64,000 nt of DNA from Bdellovibrio sp047344985 (GTDB lineage: Bacteria > Bdellovibrionota > Bdellovibrionia > Bdellovibrionales > Bdellovibrionaceae): contig NZ_CP178861.1 in the NCBI RefSeq assembly GCF_047344985.1, forward strand, positions 3,782,001-3,846,000. Direction: 5' to 3'. The notes below the pieces were generated by a model. The model saw only the letters and a program-made list of their open reading frames with translations, was not told the origin of the DNA and made no database searches. Positions within the stretch are counted from its first letter, which is position 1. Every line of letters begins with the position of its first letter. Positions 51,349 through 60,061 of the stretch are shown here, piece after piece. The position numbers and the translations under genes are program-made.

Positions 51349-51916
51349 AAGCCTACTTCCTTTTATTAAAGAAATTGATCGTCTTAAAAAAATCGAGAGA
51401 CAAGCGCTTATTCACAATGGTGGCCGTCGAGAAAATTCAGCGGAACATTCGTGGCATTTAGCGATGACTGTTCTTGTTTTAGAAAAAACATCTCCGCAAA
51501 AAATTGATATCGCGAAGGCTGTGAAAATGGCGCTTCTTCATGACATCGTGGAAATCGATGCTGGTGACACGATGGTGTATGGAGATCTTTCTAACAAGAA
51601 AGCCAGCGAAGCCGCAGCTCTTGAGAGAATCATGGGCTTGCTGCCTAATACCGTTGCTGAAGAATTTAAGTCTTTGTGGAATGAATTTGAAGAAGGCGTT
51701 TCGCCAGAAGCAAAATTCGTTTCTGCGATTGACCGCTTTATGCCGATTTTTTCAAACTACTTAAACGAGGGTTATTCCTGGAAAAATCACAAGGTCACTG
51801 TGGATAAAGTTGTGGCCAAGTGCCAGCCGCCGATTTCTGAAGGATTGCCAGAACTTTGGAAAGTGACCGAACGCATGTTGGAAGAATCCGTCGCGGCCGG
51901 TCACCTAGCTCGTTAA
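51338..51916 (+). CDS. HD-domain hydrolase (YfbR/HDDC2-like)
   Basis: 192 residues. HD motifs: AEHSWHLAMT (first His) and MALLHDIVEIDAGD (His-Asp), with the final aspartate in FVSAIDRFMPIF. YfbR-type enzymes hydrolyse deoxynucleoside 5'-monophosphates; the same fold also serves other phosphohydrolases. Its stop codon directly abuts that of the M16 peptidase gene (no gap). Confidence 0.88.
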   Translation: MTIESLLPFIKEIDRLKKIERQALIHNGGRRENSAEHSWHLAMTVLVLEKTSPQKIDIAKAVKMALLHDIVEIDAGDTMVYGDLSNKKASEAAALERIMGLLPNTVAEEFKSLWNEFEEGVSPEAKFVSAIDRFMPIFSNYLNEGYSWKNHKVTVDKVVAKCQPPISEGLPELWKVTERMLEESVAAGHLAR

Positions 51917-54517
51917 TTATTTCACATCTGTGGGGCCCACAAGACTAATCACTGTGGGCTGCGAGAAGATCTTCTGTGCTAATTTCTGAATATCTTTCGG
52001 CGTAATCGCAAAATATTTTTCTGCAACATCCAGACTTTCACGATAATCCAGTCCGTAAATATCATCGAAAAGAATCGCATTGCAGATCGTGCTCTTTCTT
52101 TGCAATTCGATATCATGGCGCCCAATCAAATATCTTTGCGCCCGGATCAGTTCTTCTTCAGAAATCTTTGTATCCGCAAGTTTGTGGAATTCAGCCTTCA
52201 GCATTGAGATCGCTTTTTCCGCCTTTTCTGGAGAGCATCCGATGTATCCACCGAAATATCCACACTCAATTCCCTCCATGTGCATTGGAGAAACTGAATA
52301 AGCCAAAGAGTTTTTGTCACGAAGCTCTAAGAACAATCGTCCTCCCTGACCGCTTAAAATCGACTGAATAATTTCAAGAGTAAAACGATCCGAGTCTTTC
52401 AACGTCAAACCACGATAACCAACGATGATGTGACTTTGTTCTTTTTTTAGCTCATGAAAAAGTTTTTTATTCTCTGTTAAAGGAGCTGCTTGGAAACTGT
52501 TCGAGATTTTCTCTCCGCGCGGAAGCTCTTTTGTGATTGCTTCCAAAGCTTTCACCCATTTGTCTTTATTGACGTCACCCACAACACAAAAAGTGAGGTT
52601 CTTCGCTTGAACCACTTTCTTATAGTAGTCGTGCAACTCTTTTGACGTAATTGCCGCAATGGATTCTTCACTTCCCACAAGGTCACGAGAATACGGGTGT
52701 CCTTTAAAAATTTCTTTCATGAAATTCAGAACACAAATCTGCGCCGGATTGTCATTGCGCGATTTGATTTGGTTTTTGATCACGACTTTTTCGCGCTCCA
52801 AAATCGCGTCAGGAAATTGAGGGGCTAAAAGAGAATCCGCATAGATCTCGAGCATACGGTCTTCAAAAGGGGAAAGATAATCCATGGAGAGGCCCACAGA
52901 GTTCCTTCCACCAAATGCACCAAGGCCTGCCGCCATCTCGTCGACTTTGAGATTAATATCATCTTCCGTAAACTTTTTAGATCCAGAAAGCCAGTTGCGA
53001 GAGAAAATCTCCGTTAATCCATTCTGATTTTCTTTTTCGACACGAACGCCGCCCATAAAAGCTGCCTTCATTGCCACATAAGGCGTGTCTTTTTGATCGC
53101 GAATTAAAAGAGTCGCACCGGAAGACAGAACAATTTTCTCTGTTTCCGGAGTGTGTTTCACGGCGTCTGTATTGATGTTGAATTTTTTTGCTGCAAATTT
53201 TTCTTTTTCTTTAGAAATCTTTGCCGCAGCCAAAGCCTTCTTAAGATCTTTGGCATAATTCTTAAGAATTTTCTCCGCTTCTTTTTTCTCCATATTAGTC
53301 ATGAGAGAAATACCAAAAGTGTCCGCTTTAAAATATTTCTTCGCGACTTTTTGAATGTCTTCAGGCTTTAAAGTATAAACTTGCTTCATGTACTTTTTGT
53401 AGTAGTCATGATCGCCGTAGTAAAACTCATTGCTTCCGGCTTTTCTCGCAATGTTATCCACAGTCTCCATCGAATAAACTTCGTGGCTGGCGAAATTCGT
53501 AATCGCTTTTTGCATTTCCGCCGCTGTCGGAGGAGTTTCAATCAAACGAGTCAATTCTGGGGTGATCTTCGCAAGAGCTTGCGCCAAATTTTCTTTTTCA
53601 AGATTAAATGAAATCGCAAACAAACCATCTTCTTGCATCGAATAACTGAAAGAACCCACTGAATTTGTCAGAGGTTCCTTGATACGCAAGCTTTGCATCA
53701 AACGAGACGAATCCCCTTGTCCTAAAATTGCTGACATCACCTCAAGGGCCGCAATGTCTTTGTTTTTGACATTCGGGATTCTCCAAGTCAGATAACCCGT
53801 TGTTTGCTCAAACTTCGTTTCTTCCACTTTGATACGAATATTTTTTTGCGCTGGTTCTTTAGTGCGAGATATTTTTTTAAGTTTGAACGGCTCAAAGGCG
53901 CCAAACATTTGCTCGACTTTTTTCTTCATCTCTTTAGATTCAAAGTCACCGGCCACAACCAGGAACATATTCGAAGGCACGTAGCGAGATTGATAGTACT
54001 CACGAATTTTTTTATATGAAACCTTGCGCACGACTTTGTCGTACCCAATAACAGGAATTCCATAAGGACTTTTCTTAAAGACATTCGTAAACAACAACTG
54101 AGAGGCACGACGGCCCGGGCTGTCCTGACCACGTTTGATTTCTTCAATAACGACTTCGCGCTCATTGTCGATCTCTTTTGGATCAAATGTTGGGAAGCCC
54201 ATCATTTCACTGATGACGTCCAAAGCGACATCCGAGAATTGTTTTGAAATCGTGACATAAAAAACAGTTTGGTCAAAAGATGTATAAGCATTCAGCTCCC
54301 CGCCGGAGCCTTCCACGGTGGCTGCAATTTCACCGACACCGTACTTGCGAGTGCCTTTAAAAACCAAGTGCTCGATAAAGTGAGAAATCCCCTCTTCATT
54401 CTTTTTTTCATCCGCGGAGCCTGTTTTCACCCACATTTGAACTGAGACCACCGGAGACTTGTGGCTTTCTAAGAAAAGGACTTTCAGACCGTTTTTTAGT
54501 TGAAATTTTTTAGACAT
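51917..54517 (-). CDS. Double-domain M16 zinc metallopeptidase
   Basis: 866 residues, two M16 units in tandem. The first has the inverted zinc motif H46-F-I-E-H50 with the downstream glutamate in EREVVIEEIK; the second lacks HxxEH and would act structurally, as in pitrilysin-type enzymes. There is no signal peptide, so either cytoplasmic or exported by another route. Such peptidases degrade short unfolded peptides. Divergent from hemW, 16 nt apart. Confidence 0.92.
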   Translation of the reverse strand: MSKKFQLKNGLKVLFLESHKSPVVSVQMWVKTGSADEKKNEEGISHFIEHLVFKGTRKYGVGEIAATVEGSGGELNAYTSFDQTVFYVTISKQFSDVALDVISEMMGFPTFDPKEIDNEREVVIEEIKRGQDSPGRRASQLLFTNVFKKSPYGIPVIGYDKVVRKVSYKKIREYYQSRYVPSNMFLVVAGDFESKEMKKKVEQMFGAFEPFKLKKISRTKEPAQKNIRIKVEETKFEQTTGYLTWRIPNVKNKDIAALEVMSAILGQGDSSRLMQSLRIKEPLTNSVGSFSYSMQEDGLFAISFNLEKENLAQALAKITPELTRLIETPPTAAEMQKAITNFASHEVYSMETVDNIARKAGSNEFYYGDHDYYKKYMKQVYTLKPEDIQKVAKKYFKADTFGISLMTNMEKKEAEKILKNYAKDLKKALAAAKISKEKEKFAAKKFNINTDAVKHTPETEKIVLSSGATLLIRDQKDTPYVAMKAAFMGGVRVEKENQNGLTEIFSRNWLSGSKKFTEDDINLKVDEMAAGLGAFGGRNSVGLSMDYLSPFEDRMLEIYADSLLAPQFPDAILEREKVVIKNQIKSRNDNPAQICVLNFMKEIFKGHPYSRDLVGSEESIAAITSKELHDYYKKVVQAKNLTFCVVGDVNKDKWVKALEAITKELPRGEKISNSFQAAPLTENKKLFHELKKEQSHIIVGYRGLTLKDSDRFTLEIIQSILSGQGGRLFLELRDKNSLAYSVSPMHMEGIECGYFGGYIGCSPEKAEKAISMLKAEFHKLADTKISEEELIRAQRYLIGRHDIELQRKSTICNAILFDDIYGLDYRESLDVAEKYFAITPKDIQKLAQKIFSQPTVISLVGPTDVK

Positions 54518-54533
54518 ACTCTAGATAACTCCC

Positions 54534-55706
54534 ATGGCATTTGGCGTCTACGTTCATATCCCTTATTGCATTCAGCGTTGCACGTATTGTGACTTCGCGA
54601 CTTACGAGCAAAGCAAAATTTTGCCGCCGGATCAGTACGTCGAATTGCTGTTTAAAGAAATTCGTCAGAAGCATCAGTATTACAAACCGCAAAGTCTCGA
54701 CACGATCTACTTTGGCGGCGGAACACCGAGCTTGATCCCTGCTCCTCTCATTGTAGCTATTATAAAAGAGCTGGGTAGCTATGGGTACACAACTAGACCC
54801 GACACTGAAATCACCATCGAAATCAATCCGGCGACGATCAATGAAGAGAAATTGAAAATCTATTTGGACCACGGAGTAAATCGTTTCTCTGTCGGTGCTC
54901 AAACTTTCGATGATCGTTTGTTAAAAATGGTGAACCGTGAGCACAATGCAAAACAGACGCTTGAAACCCTGGACCTTTTGCGGGCTCACAATTTGAATTT
55001 TAGCTTCGACATTCTTTTTGCGCTGCCATCACAAACTGTTGAGGGCCTTAAGAACGACGTAAAGATTGCAATTGAACAAGGGGCAAAACATATCAGCCCT
55101 TATTGCCTCACGGTTCCAGATGGACATCCACTTTCAAAAGGTCGCCCTATTGATGATGAACAAGTAGAGATGTTTGACATCATCGCCGATGAATTGACGG
55201 CAAAGGGTTTTAAGCAATACGAGATTTCCAACTTCGCGATTTCTGGATATGAATCACGACACAATTTATTGTACTGGGTGGATGAACCTTATTGGGGATT
55301 GGGACTCAGTGCCCATTCTTACACAAAGGAATCCGCTTGGGGTACGCGCTACTGGAATATCAATTCCATCGGTGAATACCAAAAACAAATCCTGGCTTTT
55401 GAAGGACAACAGTTTACTTCCCCAGCTTTGCATTTGCCATCCGCGCAATATGAAGCTCTTGAAATGCATCAAGCACTTACGGACTTTTGTCATACTTCGA
55501 TGCGTTTAATGCGCGGACTCAATGTTGAACAATTGGCTCAAAAGTTTCCGGTTCATGTTAGTGAAAAGGTTCAAAGTCTTCTTAAGGGCCTTGAACAAAA
55601 AGCATGGGTTCAACATGACAACGGGCATTGGTCGCTCACGCGCGACGGCCTTGTTTTAAGCAATAAAGTTTTCCAAGAATTGACGTTTTTAGAAGGCGAA
55701 ATCTAA
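54534..55706 (+). CDS. hemW: HemW-like radical SAM protein (haem chaperone)
   Basis: 390 residues. The radical-SAM cysteines are C12, C16 and C19 (PYCIQRCTYC), followed by DTIYFGGGTPSLIP and NRFSVGAQTFDD. The C-terminal HemN-type domain is present. HemW binds haem rather than oxidising coproporphyrinogen; motif choice favours it over HemN because the PxxCxxxCxxC is at the very N-terminus. Divergent from the M16 gene. Confidence 0.92.
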   Translation: MAFGVYVHIPYCIQRCTYCDFATYEQSKILPPDQYVELLFKEIRQKHQYYKPQSLDTIYFGGGTPSLIPAPLIVAIIKELGSYGYTTRPDTEITIEINPATINEEKLKIYLDHGVNRFSVGAQTFDDRLLKMVNREHNAKQTLETLDLLRAHNLNFSFDILFALPSQTVEGLKNDVKIAIEQGAKHISPYCLTVPDGHPLSKGRPIDDEQVEMFDIIADELTAKGFKQYEISNFAISGYESRHNLLYWVDEPYWGLGLSAHSYTKESAWGTRYWNINSIGEYQKQILAFEGQQFTSPALHLPSAQYEALEMHQALTDFCHTSMRLMRGLNVEQLAQKFPVHVSEKVQSLLKGLEQKAWVQHDNGHWSLTRDGLVLSNKVFQELTFLEGEI

Positions 55707-55745
55707 ACAATTTTTATGGCCTAGCCCGCATTGACAATCCCTAAT

Positions 55746-55767
55746 CAATACACAATCTTAAGTATTG
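55746..55767 (+). promoter_or_regulatory. Hairpin before the grpE ribosome site
   Basis: CAATAC (55746-55751) and GTATTG (55762-55767) pair with a 10-nt loop just before AAAGGAAG. It might modulate translation; a TTGACA lies upstream at 55730-55735. Confidence 0.35.
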
Positions 55768-55781
55768 CGAAAGGAAGTGTC

Positions 55782-56291
55782 ATGTCTGAAGAAAACAACT
55801 CTCAAAACTCCAATCCTCCATCTGGTGAAGGCGCTTCAGAAATTCAAAAGCTTCAAGAACAAGCTGAGAAATTCAAAAACGATTTTCTTTACCTTCGTGC
55901 GGAGTTTGAAAACTATAAACGCAACGCCATCAAAGAGCGCGCTGAGCTCACAAAATACGGAGGCGAACGTTTTATCCGCGAGCTTTTAGAGGTTGTTGAT
56001 AATTTCGAACGTGCTCTTTCCACAAACGTGGGTCCTGAGAACTTCTCAACTTTCAAACAAGGCATTGAAATGACTGCTCAAGAGTTGAGATCTCTTTTGC
56101 AACGCAATGCTGTTCAGGAAATCCCCTCTCAAGGCGCGCCATTTGATCCGGCTGTTCACGAAGCTTTAGGTGCAGAGCCTACCAACGAAGTGCCTCCAGG
56201 ACATATCGCGCGCGTATTTAAAAAACCTTATAAACTTCACGACAAGGTTATTCGCACAGGACAAGTGATTGTCGCGAAAAAACCAGAGTAA
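55782..56291 (+). CDS. grpE: Nucleotide exchange factor GrpE
   Basis: 169 residues from the ATG at 55782, with AAGGAAG upstream. The long helix (LRAEFENYKRNAIKERAELTKYGGERFIRELLEVVDNFERAL) and the beta head with GQVIVAKKPE are typical. It releases ADP from DnaK; dnaK itself is not in the window. It leads directly into the J-protein gene. Confidence 0.95.
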   Translation: MSEENNSQNSNPPSGEGASEIQKLQEQAEKFKNDFLYLRAEFENYKRNAIKERAELTKYGGERFIRELLEVVDNFERALSTNVGPENFSTFKQGIEMTAQELRSLLQRNAVQEIPSQGAPFDPAVHEALGAEPTNEVPPGHIARVFKKPYKLHDKVIRTGQVIVAKKPE

Positions 56292-56302
56292 GAGGGTGTT
56301 GA

Positions 56303-57310
56303 TTGTCTAAAAAAGACTTCTACTCCATTTTGGGTGTCTCACGAACTGCGACGGCAGATGAGATCAAGAAAGCTTATCGCAAGCTTGCGATGCAGTTTCA
56401 CCCGGATAAAAATCCCGGCGATAAAAAAGCCGAAGAGAAATTCAAAGAGATCAGCGAAGCCTACGATACATTGAGCGATACGAAAAAACGCGAAATGTAT
56501 GATCAGTTCGGACACGCCGGAGCCCAACAAGGTTTCGGTGGTGCGGGCGGACCTTTCGGCGGCGCTGGCGGCTTTGGTGGTTTCGGCAGAACACACGGCG
56601 CGGGAAACAATGGTGGAGATCCTTTCCAGGACATCTTCGGTGATGTCTTTGGCGAAATTTTTGGAAATGCCCGCGGCCCAGGTGGAGCTGCCGGTGCACG
56701 CGCTCGCCGTCAACAAGCCAAGGGCACCGACCTTCGCTACACATTAAATATTTCATTTGAAGAGTCCGCTCTGGGCACTGAGAAAATCATCAGCTTTGTT
56801 CGTCAAAAAGGCGGCAAAGAGGAATCTGCAAAACTTTCTGTGAATGTTCCTGCTGGCGTGAAAGAGGGCCAACGCCTAAAACTTTCCGGCGAAGGTGATT
56901 CCGCTGCTGGCGGCGGGGCTGCGGGTGATCTTTACGTGATCATCAACATTCAAGAGCATCCTCTTTTTAAACGACACGAAAATGATGTGACTTTGGATCT
57001 TCCGATCACCTACACGGATGCGATCTTAGGAACAAATATTGAAGTTCCCACGCTCACAGGAAAAGCGATGATTCGCATTCCTCCGGGAACTCACTCGGGA
57101 CAAACGTTCCGACTCAAAGGAAAAGGTTTTCCAAAACTCGGCGGATTTGGTTCCGGTGACATGCTTGTGCGCGTTCTTGTAGATACGCCTCATAATCTTT
57201 CAGCAAGACAAAAAGAACTTGTCGAAGAGCTTGCGAAGTCTACTGAAACCACTCCCCTTGTGAAAGCTTTCCAAGAAAAAGTCTCTCATCTTATGAGGAA
57301 TAGAAAATGA
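56303..57310 (+). CDS. J-domain co-chaperone without zinc finger (DnaJ-like)
   Basis: 335 residues starting with TTG at 56303, after AGAGGGTG. J domain with HPD at 33-35, a Gly/Phe-rich region (about 70-115), then two DnaJ C-terminal domains. The CxxCxGxG zinc-finger repeats of classical DnaJ are absent, so it is of the type II/CbpA kind. Its place behind grpE suggests a DnaK partner. It overlaps the next gene by 4 nt. Confidence 0.92.
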   Translation: MSKKDFYSILGVSRTATADEIKKAYRKLAMQFHPDKNPGDKKAEEKFKEISEAYDTLSDTKKREMYDQFGHAGAQQGFGGAGGPFGGAGGFGGFGRTHGAGNNGGDPFQDIFGDVFGEIFGNARGPGGAAGARARRQQAKGTDLRYTLNISFEESALGTEKIISFVRQKGGKEESAKLSVNVPAGVKEGQRLKLSGEGDSAAGGGAAGDLYVIINIQEHPLFKRHENDVTLDLPITYTDAILGTNIEVPTLTGKAMIRIPPGTHSGQTFRLKGKGFPKLGGFGSGDMLVRVLVDTPHNLSARQKELVEELAKSTETTPLVKAFQEKVSHLMRNRK

Positions 57311-58977
57311 CATCTCGATTTGCGCTTTTGCTAACGGCTTGCCTTTTAGCTTCTTGTACGACGGTAGCGACAAAAAAACGTCCTCCGTACAGACCACCGA
57401 CAGCGGCGGCCGCGAAAAAACCAAAAGCGATGAGCGGCATGACAACCGGAAAAACGCCAGAGCAAATTCAAAGTGAAACTTTGACGTTACCTGAGGCGCC
57501 AAAAACGGAAGATGCCTTGGAGTATCTTAAGGGCTTAGTCACACAGTCTGTTCAGGCTCCTAACAAGCAAGATCAGGAAACTTATCGTCTTCACGCGATC
57601 GACATCGTCGAAAACAAATTAAATGAAGATCAACTTGAAGACGTCGCAAAAAATTCTGACTTTGGTTATTTGCGCGCGCATGCGATGTATCGTCTTGGTG
57701 AAATGGCTTTGGATCGTAAGGATATTTCCACGGCGAAAAAATATTTTTCGGGCGTGACTGATTATATGCCGGGCAGCGACCTGGCCGTTCGTTCGCAAGA
57801 TATTTTGCAACAGCTTGAAGCTTCTAAAAACGTACAAACGCAAACTGTGGGTGTTGTGTTGCCGTTAAGTGGTAAGAACGCTCCGGTTGGACAGCGAGCT
57901 TTGCGTGGCCTTGAGATGGGCTTAGGACTTCATATTCCCGGATCAAGCTTCAAATTGGCCGTGATGGACAGTGAGGGAAACCCGGACTCTGCTCGCCGTG
58001 GTGTTGAACGTCTTGTTAAGGAAGATAACGTCATCGCGATTGTTGGAAGTTTACTTAGTAAAACAGCTCCCGCGGTTGCCGCAAAATCAGATGAGCTTGG
58101 TGTTCCGACTGTCGCTCTTTCGCAAAGATCCGGTCTGACAGAAATTGGTCCTACGGTTTTCAGAAACTCTTTAACAAGCGGTATGCAGGTGCGCGCCCTT
58201 GTTCGTACGGCGATGGAAGATATGGGAATGAAGAAGTTTGCTATTCTTTATCCCAATGATCCGTACGGTATTGAGTTCACAAATATTTTTTGGGATGAAG
58301 TTCTAGCACGCGGTGGACAGATTACGGCGGTGCAAACATATTCAACTAAAGAGACAGATTTCCGTCTTGTCATTCAACGACTTGTTGGGACTTATTTCGG
58401 TGAAGCACGCCAAGACGAGTTCTCTGTGCGCCTTAAAGAGCTGCAACACAGTGATAAAAAAAGATCTGTGCGCCAATCAAATCTTGAAACAGTTCTTCCA
58501 CCGGTTACAGATTTCGACGCGATCTTTATTCCTGACAGCGTGAAAGCAATGGGACAAATTTCTGCGATGCTTTCTTATAACGATGTCCGCAACGTGAAAC
58601 TTTTGGGCACGAATTTGTGGAATACAAAAGACGTCGCTCGTCGCGCGGGAAACTTTGCGAACAATTTGCTTTTCGTGGATAGTATTTCTCCGACAGCACA
58701 AACTAGATCTCGCTTCATGAATGAGTATAAGTCTTTATATAACGAAGAGCCGTCTCTTATCGAAATCCAAGCGTATGATGCGGGCCTTATCTTGCGTCAG
58801 TTGATCGCTTCAGGTGCGAGCTCTCGTGAAGAATTAACGCAGAAACTGACATCCTTAAAGCGTTTCCCTGGAGCCCTGGGCACTCTTTCAATGAATGCTG
58901 AGCGCGAAATTGAACGTCCAGTCACCCCCCTAACTGTTGAAAAGGGCGAGGTTATTCCCACTAAGCTTGTAAAATAG
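57307..58977 (+). CDS. LpoA-like lipoprotein with periplasmic-binding fold
   Basis: 556 residues. The lipoprotein signal ends in LLASC. Tetratricopeptide-like helices lie at about 75-170, followed by a type I periplasmic-binding (LivJ-like) domain with VGVVLPLSGKNAPVGQRALRGLEM. This domain order resembles LpoA/YraM, the outer-membrane activator of penicillin-binding proteins. Its role in peptidoglycan control here is inferred. Confidence 0.82.
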   Translation: MTSRFALLLTACLLASCTTVATKKRPPYRPPTAAAAKKPKAMSGMTTGKTPEQIQSETLTLPEAPKTEDALEYLKGLVTQSVQAPNKQDQETYRLHAIDIVENKLNEDQLEDVAKNSDFGYLRAHAMYRLGEMALDRKDISTAKKYFSGVTDYMPGSDLAVRSQDILQQLEASKNVQTQTVGVVLPLSGKNAPVGQRALRGLEMGLGLHIPGSSFKLAVMDSEGNPDSARRGVERLVKEDNVIAIVGSLLSKTAPAVAAKSDELGVPTVALSQRSGLTEIGPTVFRNSLTSGMQVRALVRTAMEDMGMKKFAILYPNDPYGIEFTNIFWDEVLARGGQITAVQTYSTKETDFRLVIQRLVGTYFGEARQDEFSVRLKELQHSDKKRSVRQSNLETVLPPVTDFDAIFIPDSVKAMGQISAMLSYNDVRNVKLLGTNLWNTKDVARRAGNFANNLLFVDSISPTAQTRSRFMNEYKSLYNEEPSLIEIQAYDAGLILRQLIASGASSREELTQKLTSLKRFPGALGTLSMNAEREIERPVTPLTVEKGEVIPTKLVK

Positions 58978-59008
58978 TTCCCATAAGTATTTTTTATGAC
59001 GATTTTTT

Positions 59009-59082
59009 AACCCCCGACTTTGGGTGTCCTGTCTAAGGAACACCAGCGACGATGAGAGTCGCAAAATCTAAAGAAGGGGGTT
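59009..59082 (+). promoter_or_regulatory. Structured leader sequestering the ribosome site of the first DksA-like gene
   Basis: AACCCCC (59009-59015) is fully complementary to GGGGGTT (59076-59082), which includes the Shine-Dalgarno AAGGGGG. Between them are two further hairpins, GGTGT/ACACC (59023-59044) and GCGAC/GTCGC (59046-59062), giving a three-way junction. Confidence 0.5.
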
Positions 59083-59085
59083 GTT

Positions 59086-59457
59086 ATGACAAGTCGTATC
59101 TCTGAAAACTTAGTGATGGAGTGCAGAAAGAAACTTCTAATTGCAAAACAGGATGTTTTGAATCGCTTCAGAACAGCCCAACGCGAACTAGTCCATGTGG
59201 AAAAAGGTGGCGACGAGGCGGATCAATCGGTCGCACACATTGCTGAACATTCATTCTTGGTGTCCCAAGAGCGCATGAGAAATCAATTGGTAGAAATTGA
59301 AATGGCCTTAGCACGCATCGAGCAAGGAACTTTCGGAATCTGTGAAGAGACGGAAGAGATGATTGAGGCTGATAGATTGTTAGCAATTCCTTGGACACGC
59401 CTCAGTATCGAGGGTGCAGAACTTCGAGAAGCGGTTGGTCGTAAGTTTGCACGCTAA
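59086..59457 (+). CDS. DksA/TraR-family protein lacking zinc-finger cysteines
   Basis: 123 residues. The coiled-coil region with DEADQSVAHIAEHS (43-56) and the C-terminal frame resemble DksA/TraR, but at the four zinc-ligand positions it has C86, T89, S107 and G110, so only one cysteine remains. It may bind RNA polymerase without zinc, as some DksA2-like proteins do. Immediately followed by a paralogue of exactly the same length that keeps all four. Leader described at 59009-59082. Confidence 0.82.
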   Translation: MTSRISENLVMECRKKLLIAKQDVLNRFRTAQRELVHVEKGGDEADQSVAHIAEHSFLVSQERMRNQLVEIEMALARIEQGTFGICEETEEMIEADRLLAIPWTRLSIEGAELREAVGRKFAR

Positions 59458-59495
59458 ATAATCACGCGCCGCTTTTTTCGTGACAGTCATTCATT

Positions 59496-59543
59496 CCCCC
59501 GTAATAAGGAAACCAATTTCGGCCAGGATCATCATATCGGGGG
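59496..59543 (+). promoter_or_regulatory. Leader pairing over the ribosome site of the second DksA-like gene
   Basis: CCCCCG (59496-59501) pairs with CGGGGG (59538-59543), which is the Shine-Dalgarno of the gene at 59549. A GAAA/TTTC hairpin is enclosed. Confidence 0.45.
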
Positions 59544-59548
59544 GTGAG

Positions 59549-59920
59549 ATGAACGTAACCGAACTGTCAGAAACAGAATTAAAAAACTTGAAAGAATCTT
59601 TGCTCTTCCAAAAGAGTTCGATTCTGAACAAGACACATGAATTCAAAGCAGAGCAATCTAGCATCACATCTGTCGCAGATGAAGCTGAGGTTGCATCTCT
59701 GGATATCTCTAATAATATTTCCATTCATCTTCATGAAAGAGATCGTACAGCGCTCTATGCAATCGAAAGAGCTCTTTCTAAAATTGCGGATGGGACTTAT
59801 GGCCAGTGCGAAGCTTGCGGTGAAATTATCAGCGCACGCAGACTTCAGGCTCGTCCATTCACAGCCCTTTGTATTGATTGCATGGAAGAACAAGAGAGCC
59901 ATTCTAATCTTTTCCAATAA
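59549..59920 (+). CDS. DksA/TraR-family zinc-finger protein
   Basis: 123 residues from the ATG at 59549, with GGGGGGTGAG upstream; an open frame to 59480 is ignored. The zinc cysteines are complete: C87, C90, C108 and C111 (GQCEACGEI and ALCIDCMEE). The acidic coiled-coil tip reads DEAEVAS. Members bind RNA polymerase in the secondary channel and adjust transcription, often with ppGpp. Paralogue of the previous gene. Confidence 0.88.
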   Translation: MNVTELSETELKNLKESLLFQKSSILNKTHEFKAEQSSITSVADEAEVASLDISNNISIHLHERDRTALYAIERALSKIADGTYGQCEACGEIISARRLQARPFTALCIDCMEEQESHSNLFQ

Positions 59921-59949
59921 TGCTCAGTAAATCTCATTGGATGAGGTCT

Positions 59950-59967
59950 ACTGACATGGATGTCAGT
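59950..59967. promoter_or_regulatory. 18-bp perfect palindrome between the DksA-like gene and lon
   Basis: ACTGACAT GG ATGTCAGT. It could be an operator for lon or, as RNA, a hairpin terminator (a T-rich stretch follows 6 nt later). Confidence 0.45.
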
Positions 59968-60061
59968 CCAATTTTTAAATTTTGATTTAAGCTCCCACTG
60001 TCTCACGCCGAGAAGACTCATACGAGAAAACAAATATTCCCGCATTACGCGGAGGAGCGGT

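Noticed and set aside
59960..60061. Longer start for lon
   Set aside because: The additional residues have no ribosome site and include the palindrome region; GGAG precedes the ATG at 60062.
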